DNA of 64,000 bases from Brachionus manjavacas. Its lineage: Eukaryota > Rotifera > Eurotatoria > Ploima > Brachionidae. Every line of letters begins with the position of its first letter. Position 1 is the first letter of the stretch. The notes under the pieces were generated by a model that was given only the letters and a program-made list of their open reading frames with translations, was not told the DNA's origin and made no database searches. Below are positions 24,101 through 36,127 of this stretch, piece after piece. The stretch lies in contig JAHQIY010000016.1 of assembly GCA_019054805.1 (NCBI GenBank), positions 124,001 through 188,000 on the forward strand. The letters are read 5' to 3'. A program made the position numbers and the translations under genes.

Positions 24101-26776
24101 TAAGTACAATCAAAAAAAATTTTACCACAAGTCTGGTTTTGAAAAAAATTACCAAAATTTCTTGTTTTCTGAATAATTCGCAATTATTAATGTAACAAAT
24201 CAGTTCTGTATTATTTTTTCTAAAATTATTTATATTTTAATTGATCTGATGAACGATTTCATTTAAATTTGTATCATTAAATTGATAAAAGATAAAATTG
24301 TTTTTCTGAAATTAAAAAAATATTATTATAAATTGGAAAAAAATAAACAATCAATCCTCGGTATAACGAACTCTTTGGGCGGAAAATTCGGTATTCTTTA
24401 TATTGAAATTCCCATATAAAATGATAAGAACAAAAAAAATTTTAAACCAAATTTTATTGACTAAAAAAACTAAAATAAAAATTCGAAAAAAAACAAAAAG
24501 TTAATTTTTTTGAAAAAAATTGGTAATAGATGGTTGTTTGGTAAAGCTACTTTCAATTATAAAATTTTCAATATTAAATAATAAATTAATTACATTAGAA
24601 TTATCATCTTTTTTGGTTAAAAAAATTGTTTCAGTTCATTTATTCTATCGATTGCTTCTTCTTTTGTACCTTTTTGTCCAATTTATTTCAAGAATATTTA
24701 CGTAATTTATACAATAATCTGCTAAATATTGATGAATTTTAGAAATTTTGATGTGTTTCCTTTTGAAAATTGAATAAAAAATTCCCATAGTTGCGTAAAT
24801 CTGCTAAAATTTTGGTATTTTAGCAAAGTCAACAAACTTGGGTTTGATGCCTCAAAAAATTGAATTTTCAAGGCTTAAGATACTAAAGATGAAAATCTTT
24901 GATCACGAAAGTACTTATATGCCGAAATATTGACACAAGTTCAAAAGGTATATTTTTGAGGCATCAAAACCAAGTTCCTGGGTTCTTAATGCGACGTTAA
25001 AAAAAAACAATATTTATGGTAAATAAGAAAATTCATTTTTTTACAATTCAATTTTGATATTTAAATTTTAAATTAATTTTACCGTTTTGTTCATATTTAA
25101 AATGCATACAATTCGAAAGAATAAATTTTTATAAAAACATATTAATTTTTATTTTCTATTTTTGAATAAACATGTCATTGGAAATTGTTTTGTGCGTTTA
25201 CATTTTTCAATATCAAGACTAAAAAACCTAGTTACAAAATCAATTAGGAGCATTGAAATGATTCATATTATTTATTTAACCATTATCAAAATTTAAATTC
25301 ATTTGTTTATTTTGACTTAACTTAAGCTTTAAAATTTTTAATTTTTATAATCTTAGTATGAACATTTATTTGAATTTTACTTCAAAAAACTTGATTTGAT
25401 ATCACCACTAATTGATGTCAGATATTAATATAAATTTTTTTTTATTTTTAGAACCAAGTCAACTACAGCTTCAGTTCATACAAATTTATGCATATCAATT
25501 TGTTTGTCACAAGTATTAATTACCATTAGCTTGTCGAGGTTTAATTTTGACCACATAATTTGTCAATCGTTCGCTTTATTGAATCATTATGTTTTTATAA
25601 CTATCTTTGCCTGGTTGATGAACGAGGCATTCAACTTGTACATAACTATTACATATGCAGCACACCAAACTTCGCCGCTAAACGATTCAGGTTCACAGTG
25701 GAAGTTTTATCTTCTAGGTTGGCTAATTCCAGCAATTATTGTCATCATAATATTTCTAACTAATTCAGATGACTATTTTCATGAAAAAATTTGCTGGTTT
25801 AACCTTGATAATATATGGATAAATGTTAGTCCAGCTTTGGGCATATTGGCCATCTCAATATTGGTCATGGTATTCTCTGCCAAAGAGCACACTGAAATTT
25901 CTTATACAAAGACCGAAAGGTCAAACAAAGTCATCGCGAATCATACCAAAGCAGTTTGGACACAGATCGTGTTAATGGGTCTATGCTGGAGCTTTGGACT
26001 ATTGTCATTTATTTTAGTCGAGCCCACTCTAAAATATTTATATGCTTTTTTTAATTGTTTACAAGTAAATTTTATTTTAGATAATTTTCTTTTTTTTAAT
26101 TTCAAATTTTAAATATAAGGCATCTTTTTTGTTCATATTTTACTTTTTATTAAATGAGGAAGTTCGAAAGAAATTGAGGGAATCGAAAAAATTAGAAAGG
26201 CTTGAGAAAAAAGAAAAAAAAAGTCAAACGAGCAACTTAAATGATCTAATAATGGAAACTATGTTTAAAATAAAAAGAGATGAAATTGATGAAGAGGAGG
26301 ACGACGAAGAGGATGAAGAAGAAGAACAAGTGGAGTCTAAAGCAAGAAATTCTTTTTCAAAGTTATACAAGAGCTCTCAAAAAAATTATATTGAGTCACC
26401 AACTAACGATTCTAAAGTATCGCTCAAATAAAAACAATATAAAATAGATTTGAATTGATTTCTTAAATTTTAGGCAAGTGATTTGTGGCTGAAATCAACA
26501 AATTCAAAGACTGTAAAATTTGAGAGCCCTCTATCCCAAGGAAGAAACTCGCGTGCCAGAAAATCGCTTGTTCTTGATCTCAATTCGACAAAAAACAATA
26601 ACGAAATTACGCACTTGGTTTTAAATCCTTCAGGTGAAGACAATCGTGATTACCAAAATCAAGTTTGGCCGCATCTAAAAGAAAAAAATTCCATTATTAA
26701 TCTTAACAAGTTTAATTCTGTAAATCTTGGTGCTGATTTTTATGAATCTAATGAAGAGAAAATTACTGTTTTATAA
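18174..26776 (+). CDS. Adhesion G-protein-coupled receptor: EGF, pentraxin, HormR, GAIN, 7TM
   Basis: Exons: 18174-18246, 18307-18420, 18475-18642, 20188-21230, 21373-21673, 21726-22016, 22099-22135, 22199-22337, 22383-22435, 22487-22601, 22634-22761, 25452-26064, 26120-26416, 26474-26776; about 1224 aa. The start chosen gives a signal peptide (MITINILFMFHLIVINRFVTSQ region); an upstream in-frame ATG at 18003 is less likely. Domains in order: one EGF-like module (CKCNPGFIWNGKSC), a LamG/pentraxin-like domain ending FNFNIWNRVI, a hormone-receptor motif (GPICREQIYKNILWPLS, ASWNEPSIENC), a GAIN domain, a GPS box (FKWSRNECKLK, ATCVCSSMGAYS), seven helices (WLMNEAFNLYI in TM3, ECL2 CWF, CWSFGLLSFI in TM6, FNCLQASFLFIFYFLL in TM7) and a Lys-rich then acidic tail. 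The family couples adhesion to G proteins. The usual HL/T cleavage triplet of the GPS is replaced by SMG, so self-cleavage is doubtful. One intron is only 32 nt (22602-22633). The 2.7-kb intron inside the 7TM region holds LINE debris. Confidence 0.85.
18824..19093. mobile_element. 270-bp foldback element in an adhesion GPCR intron
   Basis: The left end GCGGCGGTGAATTTGGAGCAAAA is matched in inverse by TTTTGCTCC..CACTGCCGC on the right, about 23 bp with few mismatches. The interior is AT-rich and noncoding. CTTTCTC occurs next to both ends, a possible but uncertain target duplication. Confidence 0.55.
23079..23600 (-). pseudogene. LINE ORF2 C-terminal remnant in the adhesion GPCR intron
   Basis: Minus-strand frame with INEKSLKEFDIRQNILIKRF, IGLSKFTKT and FRQIYYKHKIFSVKQILNNQL followed by CKNVFEFL. 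This matches the region downstream of the RT domain in CR1-like and related LINEs (helix-rich segment naming the old trimers of a nucleic-acid-binding tail). About 170 codons are open. No RT or endonuclease motif is present. It lies antisense to the host gene. Confidence 0.5.
24835..24976. repeat. Small inverted repeat (about 140 bp)
   Basis: AACTTGGGTTTGATGCCTC at the left is matched in inverse by GAGGCATCAAAACCAAGTT at the right, with about 90 bp between arms. It may be a small MITE. Confidence 0.5.
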
Positions 26777-26799
26777 ATAATTTATATTCTTTATATTAT

Positions 26800-26837
26800 T
26801 TTTATTGAAAAATTAGAAAAAATAGATTGTTTTGTCT
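26800..26837. repeat. Direct repeat copy 1, 3' of the adhesion GPCR
   Basis: About 38 bp containing TTATTGAAAAATTAGAAAAA and ending TTTTGTCT. It is repeated almost exactly at 27349-27388, same orientation. Confidence 0.5.
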
Positions 26838-27348
26838 ATAATTCTAAGATTTTTTTTTTGAAATCAATAAATGATTGATTTTGAACAATAAAAAATTCAT
26901 CAATAAAAACCACTAGTAGCAACTCGGTGATACCGGAGTTTAACTTTATTTTTTGGACAAAATAAAAACAAACGTGAAATTGAAAATGTTGAAATTTGAA
27001 ATTTTTTACTTGATTTAAGCATTTTTTTATATACATATCACAATATTGAAAATAATTTTTTAATACTGTTGAATTTTCACTCAAAATTTATTTATTATTC
27101 ATTTGAATGCAAATAGTATTTCTTTTGGTGAACTTTTTGAAAATAAAATTTGATTATTTAAGCTAACCTCTTTATAATTTTAAATATCATCAAAATAAAA
27201 TACTCACCAAAAAAGAAAAAAAGTTTATTTGTGGAACAATTTTTTTTTCATTCGCAGTATTATTTGAACAATATTTCACATATTTTTATTTTATTTTTTA
27301 CTCTGAAAGAATTTTGGCTAAATAAAGATTTTTTTAAATTTTTTTTTG

Positions 27349-27388
27349 TTTTATTGAAAAATTAGAAAAAAAATAGAGTTTTTTGTCT
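27349..27388. repeat. Direct repeat copy 2
   Basis: Matches 26800-26837 with a 2-nt length difference in an A run. The roughly 510 bp between the copies contains no gene that I recognise. Confidence 0.5.
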
Positions 27389-27402
27389 GATATAAATTTA
27401 AA

Positions 27403-27684
27403 ATGATTTCTAGTGATTTAAGACCTTTTAGTGATTTTTTAATTTTAGACAAACCTAATCTATCTATTCATTTTGAATCCCATCGTTATCTTAGAACACA
27501 TAGCATTGGTACCAACCACATTGTTTTATTATCCAAACTTCAAAAATCTTGCAACAAAATTTTGAGGTCGTTTTTAAGAAATAATACACCAAGGATCCAA
27601 AAATATAATGACTGCTTTAAATTAAACCATTTAATTAAAAAAGAAAAAAAAGCTTACATAGTAGAAGAAAAAATTAAATACTAA
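27403..27684 (+). other. Unassigned 93-codon open frame
   Basis: The frame starts MISSDLRPFSDFLILDKPN and has a basic C-terminal half (KLQKSCNKILRSFLRN, KKEKKAYIVEEK). It begins 15 nt after a direct repeat copy. Composition is somewhat protein-like, but there is no motif I know and no upstream promoter signal. It could be chance or transposon debris. Confidence 0.2.
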
Positions 27685-28179
27685 TTTTTTCATCTAATTT
27701 ATTTTTAAATTTAAAAATTTGTAGTGTCAAACAGCAACTCTCCCTTAAATTTTAAAAGAAAAACTTAAAAAAAATAACTGAAAAATTAGAAAAATATAAG
27801 AAACAGCATTAATTTTTTTTTTATATTTTAATATTTTTATCATTATAAATTAATTATTTTATGATGTATTTAAATCTTTAATTACTGACAAGAAAAGACA
27901 AGAATAGTACATCGTTCTGTGTGCAACTTATTCGCTTAGAGGGGCTTTTGTTTATTAACTGCTTGGAGGATAAATCAAAAATTGTGAAAAAATTTATTAA
28001 GTGTTCAGATTTAGCTTTAAAAATAAATTGTGAATATTTTCATGTAATTCGAATTCATTTCTGCTATTGGATTTATTCTATTAATTAGAGAGTCTCTTTT
28101 ATTTTATCGATAATATAATTGTCAATGTGGCTTAAACATTTAATAAATAATAATAATAATGATTAAAAAAATCTGATAC

Positions 28180-28275
28180 TAATTTATTTATTTATTTATT
28201 TATTTTTATTTAAAAAATAATTTAGGCGAAGCCTTGGCCGGTTGGAATGGAGACTTAGTCCTTCCTTTCAGCCAC
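28180..28275 (-). mobile_element. Retroelement 3' tail with AAAT repeat
   Basis: On the minus strand, GGACTAAGTCTCCATTCC, then a small AGGC-TTC-GCCT stem-loop, then an A-rich run and several AAAT units. This is a truncated LINE or SINE 3' end immediately beyond the tail of the large LINE copy and in the same orientation. Confidence 0.45.
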
Positions 28276-28390
28276 ATGATAGAATTTTGATACCACATAA
28301 TATAAAATGTTGTTTTTAAATTTTCCTATATATGTTAAAAGAACAAATTTATAATTTTCATAAATTTTCACAAAAAAAAATTGAAAAACT

Positions 28391-31090
28391 CATTATAATA
28401 ATAATAATAATGAATAAGCTATGACGTGGTAAACCACGCGAAGTGGGTTTTTAAGGCCCACTGTAATAGCTTTCTAAAACTAGTTTATGATTATTGTCTA
28501 ATTTATTTTTAAATTCATTAACAGTTTTTGTATTGACAATTTCATTTGGTAAACGGTTCCATTGTCCAGATATTCGATTGGTAAAAAAGTTGTGTCGCTG
28601 TTGATTACTACGAACAAGTTGTCTCTCAATAACGAAATCATGGAGTCTGGATCCATGACGAAGTTCATTAGATGAGTCTCTTTTGAAAATAATTGGATTA
28701 TACCAGTTGATTTTGTCAAACCCTTTCACTATCTTGAACATTTGAATAAGATCACCTCTAACTCTTCTAGTGTCAAGTGTTGTTAAGTTAAGTTTTTCTA
28801 ATCTCTTTTCATAACCCATTTTGCCTAGACCTGTAACAAGCTTTGTGGCTCGTCTTTGAACCGATTCGATCGCGTTAATATCCTTTTTTAAAGTAGGCAT
28901 CCAAACTTGTACTCCATATTCTAATAATGGCCTGACGAAAGATTTGTAGAGCTTGCAAACAGATTCTTTGTTGTGATATTTGAATGTTCTTTTTATTAAT
29001 CCTAGTCTCGAGTTTGCCTTTTTAATACACGAGTTAATTTGGGCTGTCCACTTCAAGTCGTCTGAAATAAGGATCCCTAAATCCTTTTCAAGACTCGATT
29101 TTTCAATATTCCTATCATTTAATACATAGGTATGATGGGGATTCTCGTTTCCGATATGTATTACTTTGCATTTATTCTCATTTAAGGAAATTAACCATTT
29201 CTTGGTCCATTCATCAATGATATCCAGATCGTTTTTTAATATTAAATGCTTATCATCCTGGTCTAGAATAGTACCAATCTTGGTGTCATCAGCAAATAGC
29301 TCACAAGGACTAACTATTTTATCAACTAAATCATTAATGTAAATAATAAAAAGTATTGGTCCAAGCACTGATCCTTGTGGAACACCACTTGATACATCAA
29401 CCCAGCTAGATACCTGCTCACCCAAAACGACTCTTTGTTTTCTTCCTAATAAAAAAGCGCTGATCCAATTTACTATTGTATTTTCTAGGCCATAATATCT
29501 TAATTTTAATAATAGTCTCTTGTGAGGTACGGTGTCAAAAGCCTTTGCAAAGTCGAGATACACAAGATCGATTGGAAAACCACGATTAAGGGCTTCTGTG
29601 ACCATGTCTAAAGTTTCAAGCAGATTTGTTACACATGATTTATTGCCTACAAAGCCATGTTGTCTGTTGGAAATCAGTTTATTAGATTCCAAGTGATCAA
29701 AAATAGGTTTTTTAATTAATTTTTCCATCACTTTGCATACTATTGAGGTCAAGGATACTGGTCGATAATTCGTTGGTAACAATCTACTACCTTTTTTATG
29801 CAAAGGGGTAACGTTGGCCTCAAGCCATTTTCTTGGGACTTGACCAGTTTGAAATGATTTTATAAAGATGAGGGACAGTGGTACGGATATTGGTTTAGAC
29901 GCTTTTTTTAAAACCATTGGGCTCACTTTATCTGAACCCATACTTTTAAATTCGTTTAAATGATTAAGTTCTTTTTCGACATTGTAACTTGAAAAAGTAT
30001 GGATTGGATCTATTAAAAGTGTCTTGTCTGTGCGAGTTTCCATCTCTGGCATACTGGTTTCCTCATCCTTAATAAAAACAGCTTCGAACTGGTCATTTAA
30101 AACTTTACAAATGTTCGAGGGATCAGAAATGGTTTGGTTGTTCTCATCAAAAATTACTTTGATTTGGTTCTTGACTTTAAGTTTCGAGTTTACGTACGAG
30201 TAGAATAATTTCGGATTTGATTTACTTTTTGAAATTAGGTTTTTCTCATAATTTATTAGGTCATTTTTTATGGCTTTATCAACAACTTTTTGATTGTTCC
30301 TGAATTCCAAAAGTAACTCATGTTTGTTAGTTCTTTTTGCCGAAACAAATTTAAACCAAGAATTCTTTTTCTTTTTGATTAGCTTTTTTGTATTAGAAGT
30401 CAGCCAAATGAGCGATTTGTTGGTCGAAAAAGTCTTCTTTGGAATAAACTGGTCACAACAACGGTTATAAAAGTCGATGAATACGTTGTAACAATGGTCC
30501 ACATCCTTTTTATCAAATAGTTGGTTCCAGTCCATTCGATTGAATTTATCTGAAAGTAAACCGTACTTCCCCTTCGAATAGTTGTATAATCTATTGTCGT
30601 ATATTTTGCACGATTTACTCGAGATAAAGTATTTCCAAGTAAGGATATGATGCCCTTTTTCTAAAGCACCTAAACTTGGTTTATTAATTAGATCAGTGGC
30701 CCTGAAGGGACAAGATGTTAGAACTAAGTCTAAAATATTCGTTGTTTCACCATTCATGTTTTGAAACGTAGGTCTCTCTACTATTTGTTCTAGAAAGCAG
30801 TCATGCATGTTGTCTACGAAAATTTGACTGTCAATGTCAAAAGGGATTATTTCAGGAAACCCGTTATCCGACCATTTGATGGCTGGATAATTAAAGTCTC
30901 CAACGACTATTAAACTTGTGAATTGATTACTAAAGACAAGCTTACTAGCCTCCAACATTAGCAAATTGATTCTAGTGTTGACGTCTCTTGGACTCTTCGG
31001 TGGGCGATAAAAGCAAGCTACTAACAATCTCTCATCGCCTTGACGTATTTGGCACCAAACATGTTCAACTTGATCATCCTTAAGTTCATT
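28391..31090 (-). mobile_element. CR1-type LINE, 5'-truncated, long open frame
   Basis: A minus-strand non-LTR retrotransposon running from inside the endonuclease domain to a 3' UTR of about 40 nt with a stem-loop (CGTGG..CCACG) and an ATT microsatellite tail at 28391-28413. The 5' end is cut at about 31.09 kb. TTTTTCAATTT lies just beyond both ends and could be the target-site duplication. The long open frame and sharp ends indicate a recent insertion. Confidence 0.85.
28451..31087 (-). CDS. LINE ORF2: partial APE endonuclease plus reverse transcriptase
   Basis: About 878 codons are open without interruption. The N-terminus is the second half of an APE-like endonuclease (VACFYRPP, VVGDFNYPAIKW, ILDLVLTSCP, EKGHHILTW), missing the first catalytic Asn and Glu region because of 5' truncation. 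The RT domain follows: NYRPVSLTSIVCKVMEK, RQHGFVGNKSC, VYLDFAKAFDTVPH, GVPQGSVLGPILFIIYINDL, CELFADDTK. The C-terminal region has DLGILISDDLKW, VRPLLEYGVQVWMP, RRVRGDLIQMFKI and ISGQWNRLPNEIV, all typical of the CR1 clade. It makes target-primed cDNA of its own RNA. No in-frame ATG lies at the truncated start, so this copy is dead despite its open frame, or was until recently mobile from a full-length source. Confidence 0.85.
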   Translation of the reverse strand, partial: ELKDDQVEHVWCQIRQGDERLLVACFYRPPKSPRDVNTRINLLMLEASKLVFSNQFTSLIVVGDFNYPAIKWSDNGFPEIIPFDIDSQIFVDNMHDCFLEQIVERPTFQNMNGETTNILDLVLTSCPFRATDLINKPSLGALEKGHHILTWKYFISSKSCKIYDNRLYNYSKGKYGLLSDKFNRMDWNQLFDKKDVDHCYNVFIDFYNRCCDQFIPKKTFSTNKSLIWLTSNTKKLIKKKKNSWFKFVSAKRTNKHELLLEFRNNQKVVDKAIKNDLINYEKNLISKSKSNPKLFYSYVNSKLKVKNQIKVIFDENNQTISDPSNICKVLNDQFEAVFIKDEETSMPEMETRTDKTLLIDPIHTFSSYNVEKELNHLNEFKSMGSDKVSPMVLKKASKPISVPLSLIFIKSFQTGQVPRKWLEANVTPLHKKGSRLLPTNYRPVSLTSIVCKVMEKLIKKPIFDHLESNKLISNRQHGFVGNKSCVTNLLETLDMVTEALNRGFPIDLVYLDFAKAFDTVPHKRLLLKLRYYGLENTIVNWISAFLLGRKQRVVLGEQVSSWVDVSSGVPQGSVLGPILFIIYINDLVDKIVSPCELFADDTKIGTILDQDDKHLILKNDLDIIDEWTKKWLISLNENKCKVIHIGNENPHHTYVLNDRNIEKSSLEKDLGILISDDLKWTAQINSCIKKANSRLGLIKRTFKYHNKESVCKLYKSFVRPLLEYGVQVWMPTLKKDINAIESVQRRATKLVTGLGKMGYEKRLEKLNLTTLDTRRVRGDLIQMFKIVKGFDKINWYNPIIFKRDSSNELRHGSRLHDFVIERQLVRSNQQRHNFFTNRISGQWNRLPNEIVNTKTVNEFKNKLDNNHKLVLESYYSGP

Positions 31091-32081
31091 ATGTAAAATT
31101 TTTAAGGTTTTAATCCAAATTGAAAAATGTTGAATTAGAATAATGAATTCATGAAATTGGTGCTATTTTTAGGAAAAAATCGAATGGGGTGTTGAGTTTT
31201 TTTTGGTTATTTTGACTGTAATTACGCATATCTTCCTGGATTTGACTGGGGGTAAGACGACTGGAAACGAAATTTTTAAATAATTTATTGTATCTTTTTT
31301 TAATTGATTTATTTGGTTCTTAGGCAATTAATTCTGATTTAAAGATTTTTATTTTTTTTAATAGGTTTTATGAAAAACATAAACTAAAATATAGCAGTTA
31401 ATTTATTCAATAAATTGAAATAATAATTTTATCTTTTGGAAAATTGAATTTTTTTACCGAATTTTATTAGAAAAGTTTTTTTTATTAACGATTTAAATTA
31501 ATAAAAAAAACATTAATTGCGAAGCTTTTTCAAAAATCCTTTATTTCCCTGTGAAAAAAATATAAAATGCTTAACATTGTTAAAAGTGGCTAATTTATGA
31601 AAATAAAGCACGATACAAAAATATCACATTATAAAAGCGAATGCATAAATTGAAAATGATCATTGAATAAAATTTCAAAAGAATAATTTTGCTAGAAGAA
31701 AATTTTAAGAATCTTAGGTGCTGCACTCTCTTAGAGATCAATATATCAATATTGGTGAAAAATAATTATCAACAAGTGAAGATTTTTATCAAATTTTTTT
31801 TAAAGTTTCGCCCAAGTCCTTTGGGAATAGACTAAATTAAACATTAAAAAGAAAATTGTAACATTATTATTTTTTATTCCGATAACAATAACAAATGAAG
31901 TAATTTTTTAAATTTATCTTTTCATGTAAAAGAAAAGACATTTTTATTAAATAAAAATACAATTACAAATATAAACAAAAATTCCTCTAGTGTTTCTATA
32001 AACGAAAAATTGAAGGCGAAAATCAATTTTCTAAAGAATTAAGCGATCCTGTTGAATTTTTAAAAAAATTGTATCCTTAAT
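31091..32081. other. AT-rich spacer between LINE and HP1 gene
   Basis: About 1 kb with no recognisable frame or repeat. The right end should hold the 3' UTR of the chromobox gene. Confidence 0.5.
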
Positions 32082-33364
<1,283 letters not shown>

Positions 33365-34015
33365 TGCTTTTAATGCTAATCTAGACCTGCCTCTCTTTCT
33401 TTTTGCCCGATGGGAAATGATCTAGCTGTTTCCAATCTTGACAATTCTCTCTATCAAGACACCATGTTTTAAATGATTTCACAAAATTATTAAAATGAAT
33501 TATCCAGATTGGTAACGCCTAAACTCAGCACCAAAAACCTTATTAAAATCACCTGAAGAAATGTAAGACTTATCATCTTTTATTTTAATTTTTTTCAAAT
33601 CCTTAGCCCATTGATGGGAATTCGTCGACAAATTAAGGGAAATAGTTTGTTCTAAAATAAACTTTTTGTAATTAATATTCTATGGATGATGATCTAATAA
33701 CCATCCTGACACAAAATCAATTGCTAACTGTAGGAACTGGCTCAAAGGTAACCTATTTCTAATGCATTATTTGAAACAAATAAATGTGCACCTTCAAACC
33801 ATCCTGAATGCAAATCAACCTATTCTTTAAAAATATAATCAAAAAATTCTTTGATGGATGAATCAATGGGTTATTCCATTTTTTTTTAAATAATCAAGTT
33901 TCTAACTCGAACATTTGACGTGTTGGTGATATCTGGATATTTCTTTAGCCAAATCCTTATCATTTACTCTACATAATCTATCATCAACTTTAAAATACAT
34001 CACTTAATTAAATAA
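33365..34015 (-). pseudogene. MULE DNA transposase relic
   Basis: Minus-strand pieces in several frames read in order: VDDRLCRVNDKDLAKEIS, DLHSGWFEGAHLFVSNNALE, HQWAKDLKKIKIKDDKSY, and at the end RAKRKRGRSRLALKA. The WFEG..NNALE block and the terminal KRKRGRxRLA block are characteristic of animal Mutator-like transposases, downstream of the catalytic core and around the SWIM finger. Several stops and frameshifts separate the pieces. Only the C-terminal half is present. I could not find its terminal inverted repeats. Confidence 0.6.
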
Positions 34016-34329
34016 AATTAATATTGACTAAAAATGTTTTGCATTTTTGGAATTTTCTATTCATTTTTTAAATCCAAAGATTGGAAATTTATTAAATTCA
34101 AATTTTGAAAATCAAAAATTAAATTATTTGAATAAAAAAAATTGAATTGAACTTGAATTTTATTTTAAAGTTAAAAAAGAATTTGAGTTAAACCAGTATT
34201 TAATTGAATTTCTAAATTTAAAAGTTAAAAAATAAGATAAGTAATAATTTTTTTTATTCAGAATTGTTTCTTGGGATAATTTAGTCTAAAAGAACAACAT
34301 TTCAACAAAATAGAGAAAAAAATTGTTAA

Positions 34330-34475
34330 AAAGATCGATAAATTTATGGAACTCTTTGCCAAGTGAATTTCAAAAGGAATTAAATAATCAAGCAAATCGG
34401 CAGCTAAGGCCAGCAAAAACTAAATTTCAAAGATTTAAAAATAAAAGAAAGTATTTATTTATAGAAAAAAAAATT
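34330..34475 (+). pseudogene. LINE C-terminal fragment
   Basis: A plus-strand frame reads INLWNSLPSEFQKELNNQ followed by a basic FKNKRKYLF tail. The WNSLP box is the conserved last motif of CR1/Jockey ORF2 proteins. Nothing upstream of it is recognisable. Confidence 0.5.
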
Positions 34476-35472
34476 GACTGAATGAGCAGCATTTACCAGA
34501 ATTTGGTTAATAATGAGTCATCAGCACTATGTAATACCATGATTACAGAAATAGCAGAAATAGCTTTGAACAGTTTTGAAGATGAAAATTTTAAGATTTT
34601 TTATCATTTTTTTTCCTTCTTTGAAAAAAATGATGTTAATACAATAGATTCAGAAATTCAGATGAAGAAAATAAATTCTGCTAAATAATAATACTATGAA
34701 TTTTTTACAACGATGATGACGTGATTCTTGCAAAAAAATTCTCTTAAAAAAGCCAAATATGATTCAATAAACTTTTGGATTTGTAAGTAAATATTTTACA
34801 AACTAAAACTTAACGTTGTAAAAAACTTATTCAATTTTGAAAAAAGTTAAACTCTGCCAAATATGTGACTTATTTTGTTTAGAAAATTGGATGACTGTCA
34901 ACATTGGTACCATTTTAATAGCGTAAAAAGAAATATTAAAAGTCTAAAAAGCCGATTTTCTTGCATTAAATAAATTCCACATTTCATTAGTCAAGGTTAT
35001 GTGAGATCCATTTTAGTTATATAAAACTTTAATAACCTATTCAGGTAGATTGATTTGAAAAAAATTTCAATTCATTAAAATTTATTTATTTGTTTGTCTT
35101 TATCAAGCTATAGTCATTTTTATTAATTATTTTAGAAAAATTAAGAAAAAATTATACCTAAAATAATTATAGAAAAATTTCCACATTTAAAAAAAAAATT
35201 TCTAAAATAAAATAATATTTTATGCTTCGACATCTTTATTAGTAAACAAATACTTAAAAAAGTATGCATTTTTAAAATTTAGCAAATTATTAAAAAAAAA
35301 TTAAATTTTTATCAAAAAATTGCGAATTTTTTTTGGTCATTGTTTGCAAGGGAATCAAATAGTATTCAAAAGACTCTTTCTAAAATTTAATAAAAGAATC
35401 ACAAATAAATTTATAAAGCTTTTAAAATTAAAAAAATCCTTTTATAGTATGTCCATTAAAAGGCTTTTATTT
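34476..35472. other. AT-rich stretch
   Basis: A 68-codon frame at 34482 has protein-like composition (NESSALCNTMITEIAEIALN) but no motif I know, and lies just after LINE debris. Nothing else is visible. Confidence 0.4.
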
Positions 35473-35596
35473 GTTTAAGGAAATAATTTTTAAAATATTC
35501 GTAATATTAAGATATTGTATTAAGTGTGTAAGTTGTTTAAGGAAATAATTTTAAAAATATTCGTAATATTAAGATATTGTATTAAGTGTGTAAGTT
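35473..35596. repeat. 62-bp tandem duplication, two copies
   Basis: Two adjacent 62-bp units starting GTTTAAGGAAATAATTTT and ending GTGTGTAAGTT (35473-35534 and 35535-35596) are nearly identical. The duplication ends about 110 bp upstream of the tRNA gene. Confidence 0.85.
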
Positions 35597-35707
35597 TTGT
35601 AATCTAGTTGCAAATCAGAGAGTTAATTCGATCACGGAACTTTTGAAAAACATGCATTATTACTTATGGTACTATTCTATTGCAAAACATGCTTAAATAT
35701 TAAAGAA

Positions 35708-35787
35708 GGTAGCGTGGCCGAGTGGTCTAAGGCGCTGGTTTTAGGCACCAGTCGTAACAGGCGTGGGTTCGAATCCCACCGCTATCA
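35708..35787 (+). tRNA. tRNA-Leu (anticodon TAG)
   Basis: The acceptor stem GGTAGCG pairs with CGCTATC with discriminator A. The D arm contains the A box TGGCCGAGTGG. The anticodon stem CTGGT/ACCAG encloses TTTAGGC, giving anticodon TAG. A long variable arm, as expected for leucine tRNA, precedes GTGGG-TTCGAAT-CCCAC (T arm and B box). There is no intron. CCA is not encoded, as expected in a eukaryotic nuclear gene. Confidence 0.93.
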
Positions 35788-36127
35788 AATTTTTGGCTAA
35801 ATTAGAAAAAAAATCAAATTTAAATTATTGTTTCATAATTATTGCTTCTATTGATAGTTTAAATTAAATTTTAAAATAAATTTACAATTATAAAAAAAAG
35901 CTGCCTAGTTCTTTCAGAGCTTTTCTAATAAAATATCATGAAATCAACCTTTATTTAACGATGAGCTTAGAAAAAAAACATAAATTCGATACAAACTAGT
36001 TTATTAAAGCTTGAATTTTTTATTGAGGCAAATAAACCCGCAAAAGTATAGGATGATCACAGTGAATTCATTTTAAGAAAAGTAAATATTTTGACAATTT
36101 TTTTTCCAAATCATGGAAGCCAGATAC

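Noticed and set aside
24355-24425. CCTCGGTATAACGAAC, resembling the end of a pogo/Tigger element
   Set aside because: No matching inverted end and no transposase within 2 kb; too short to support.
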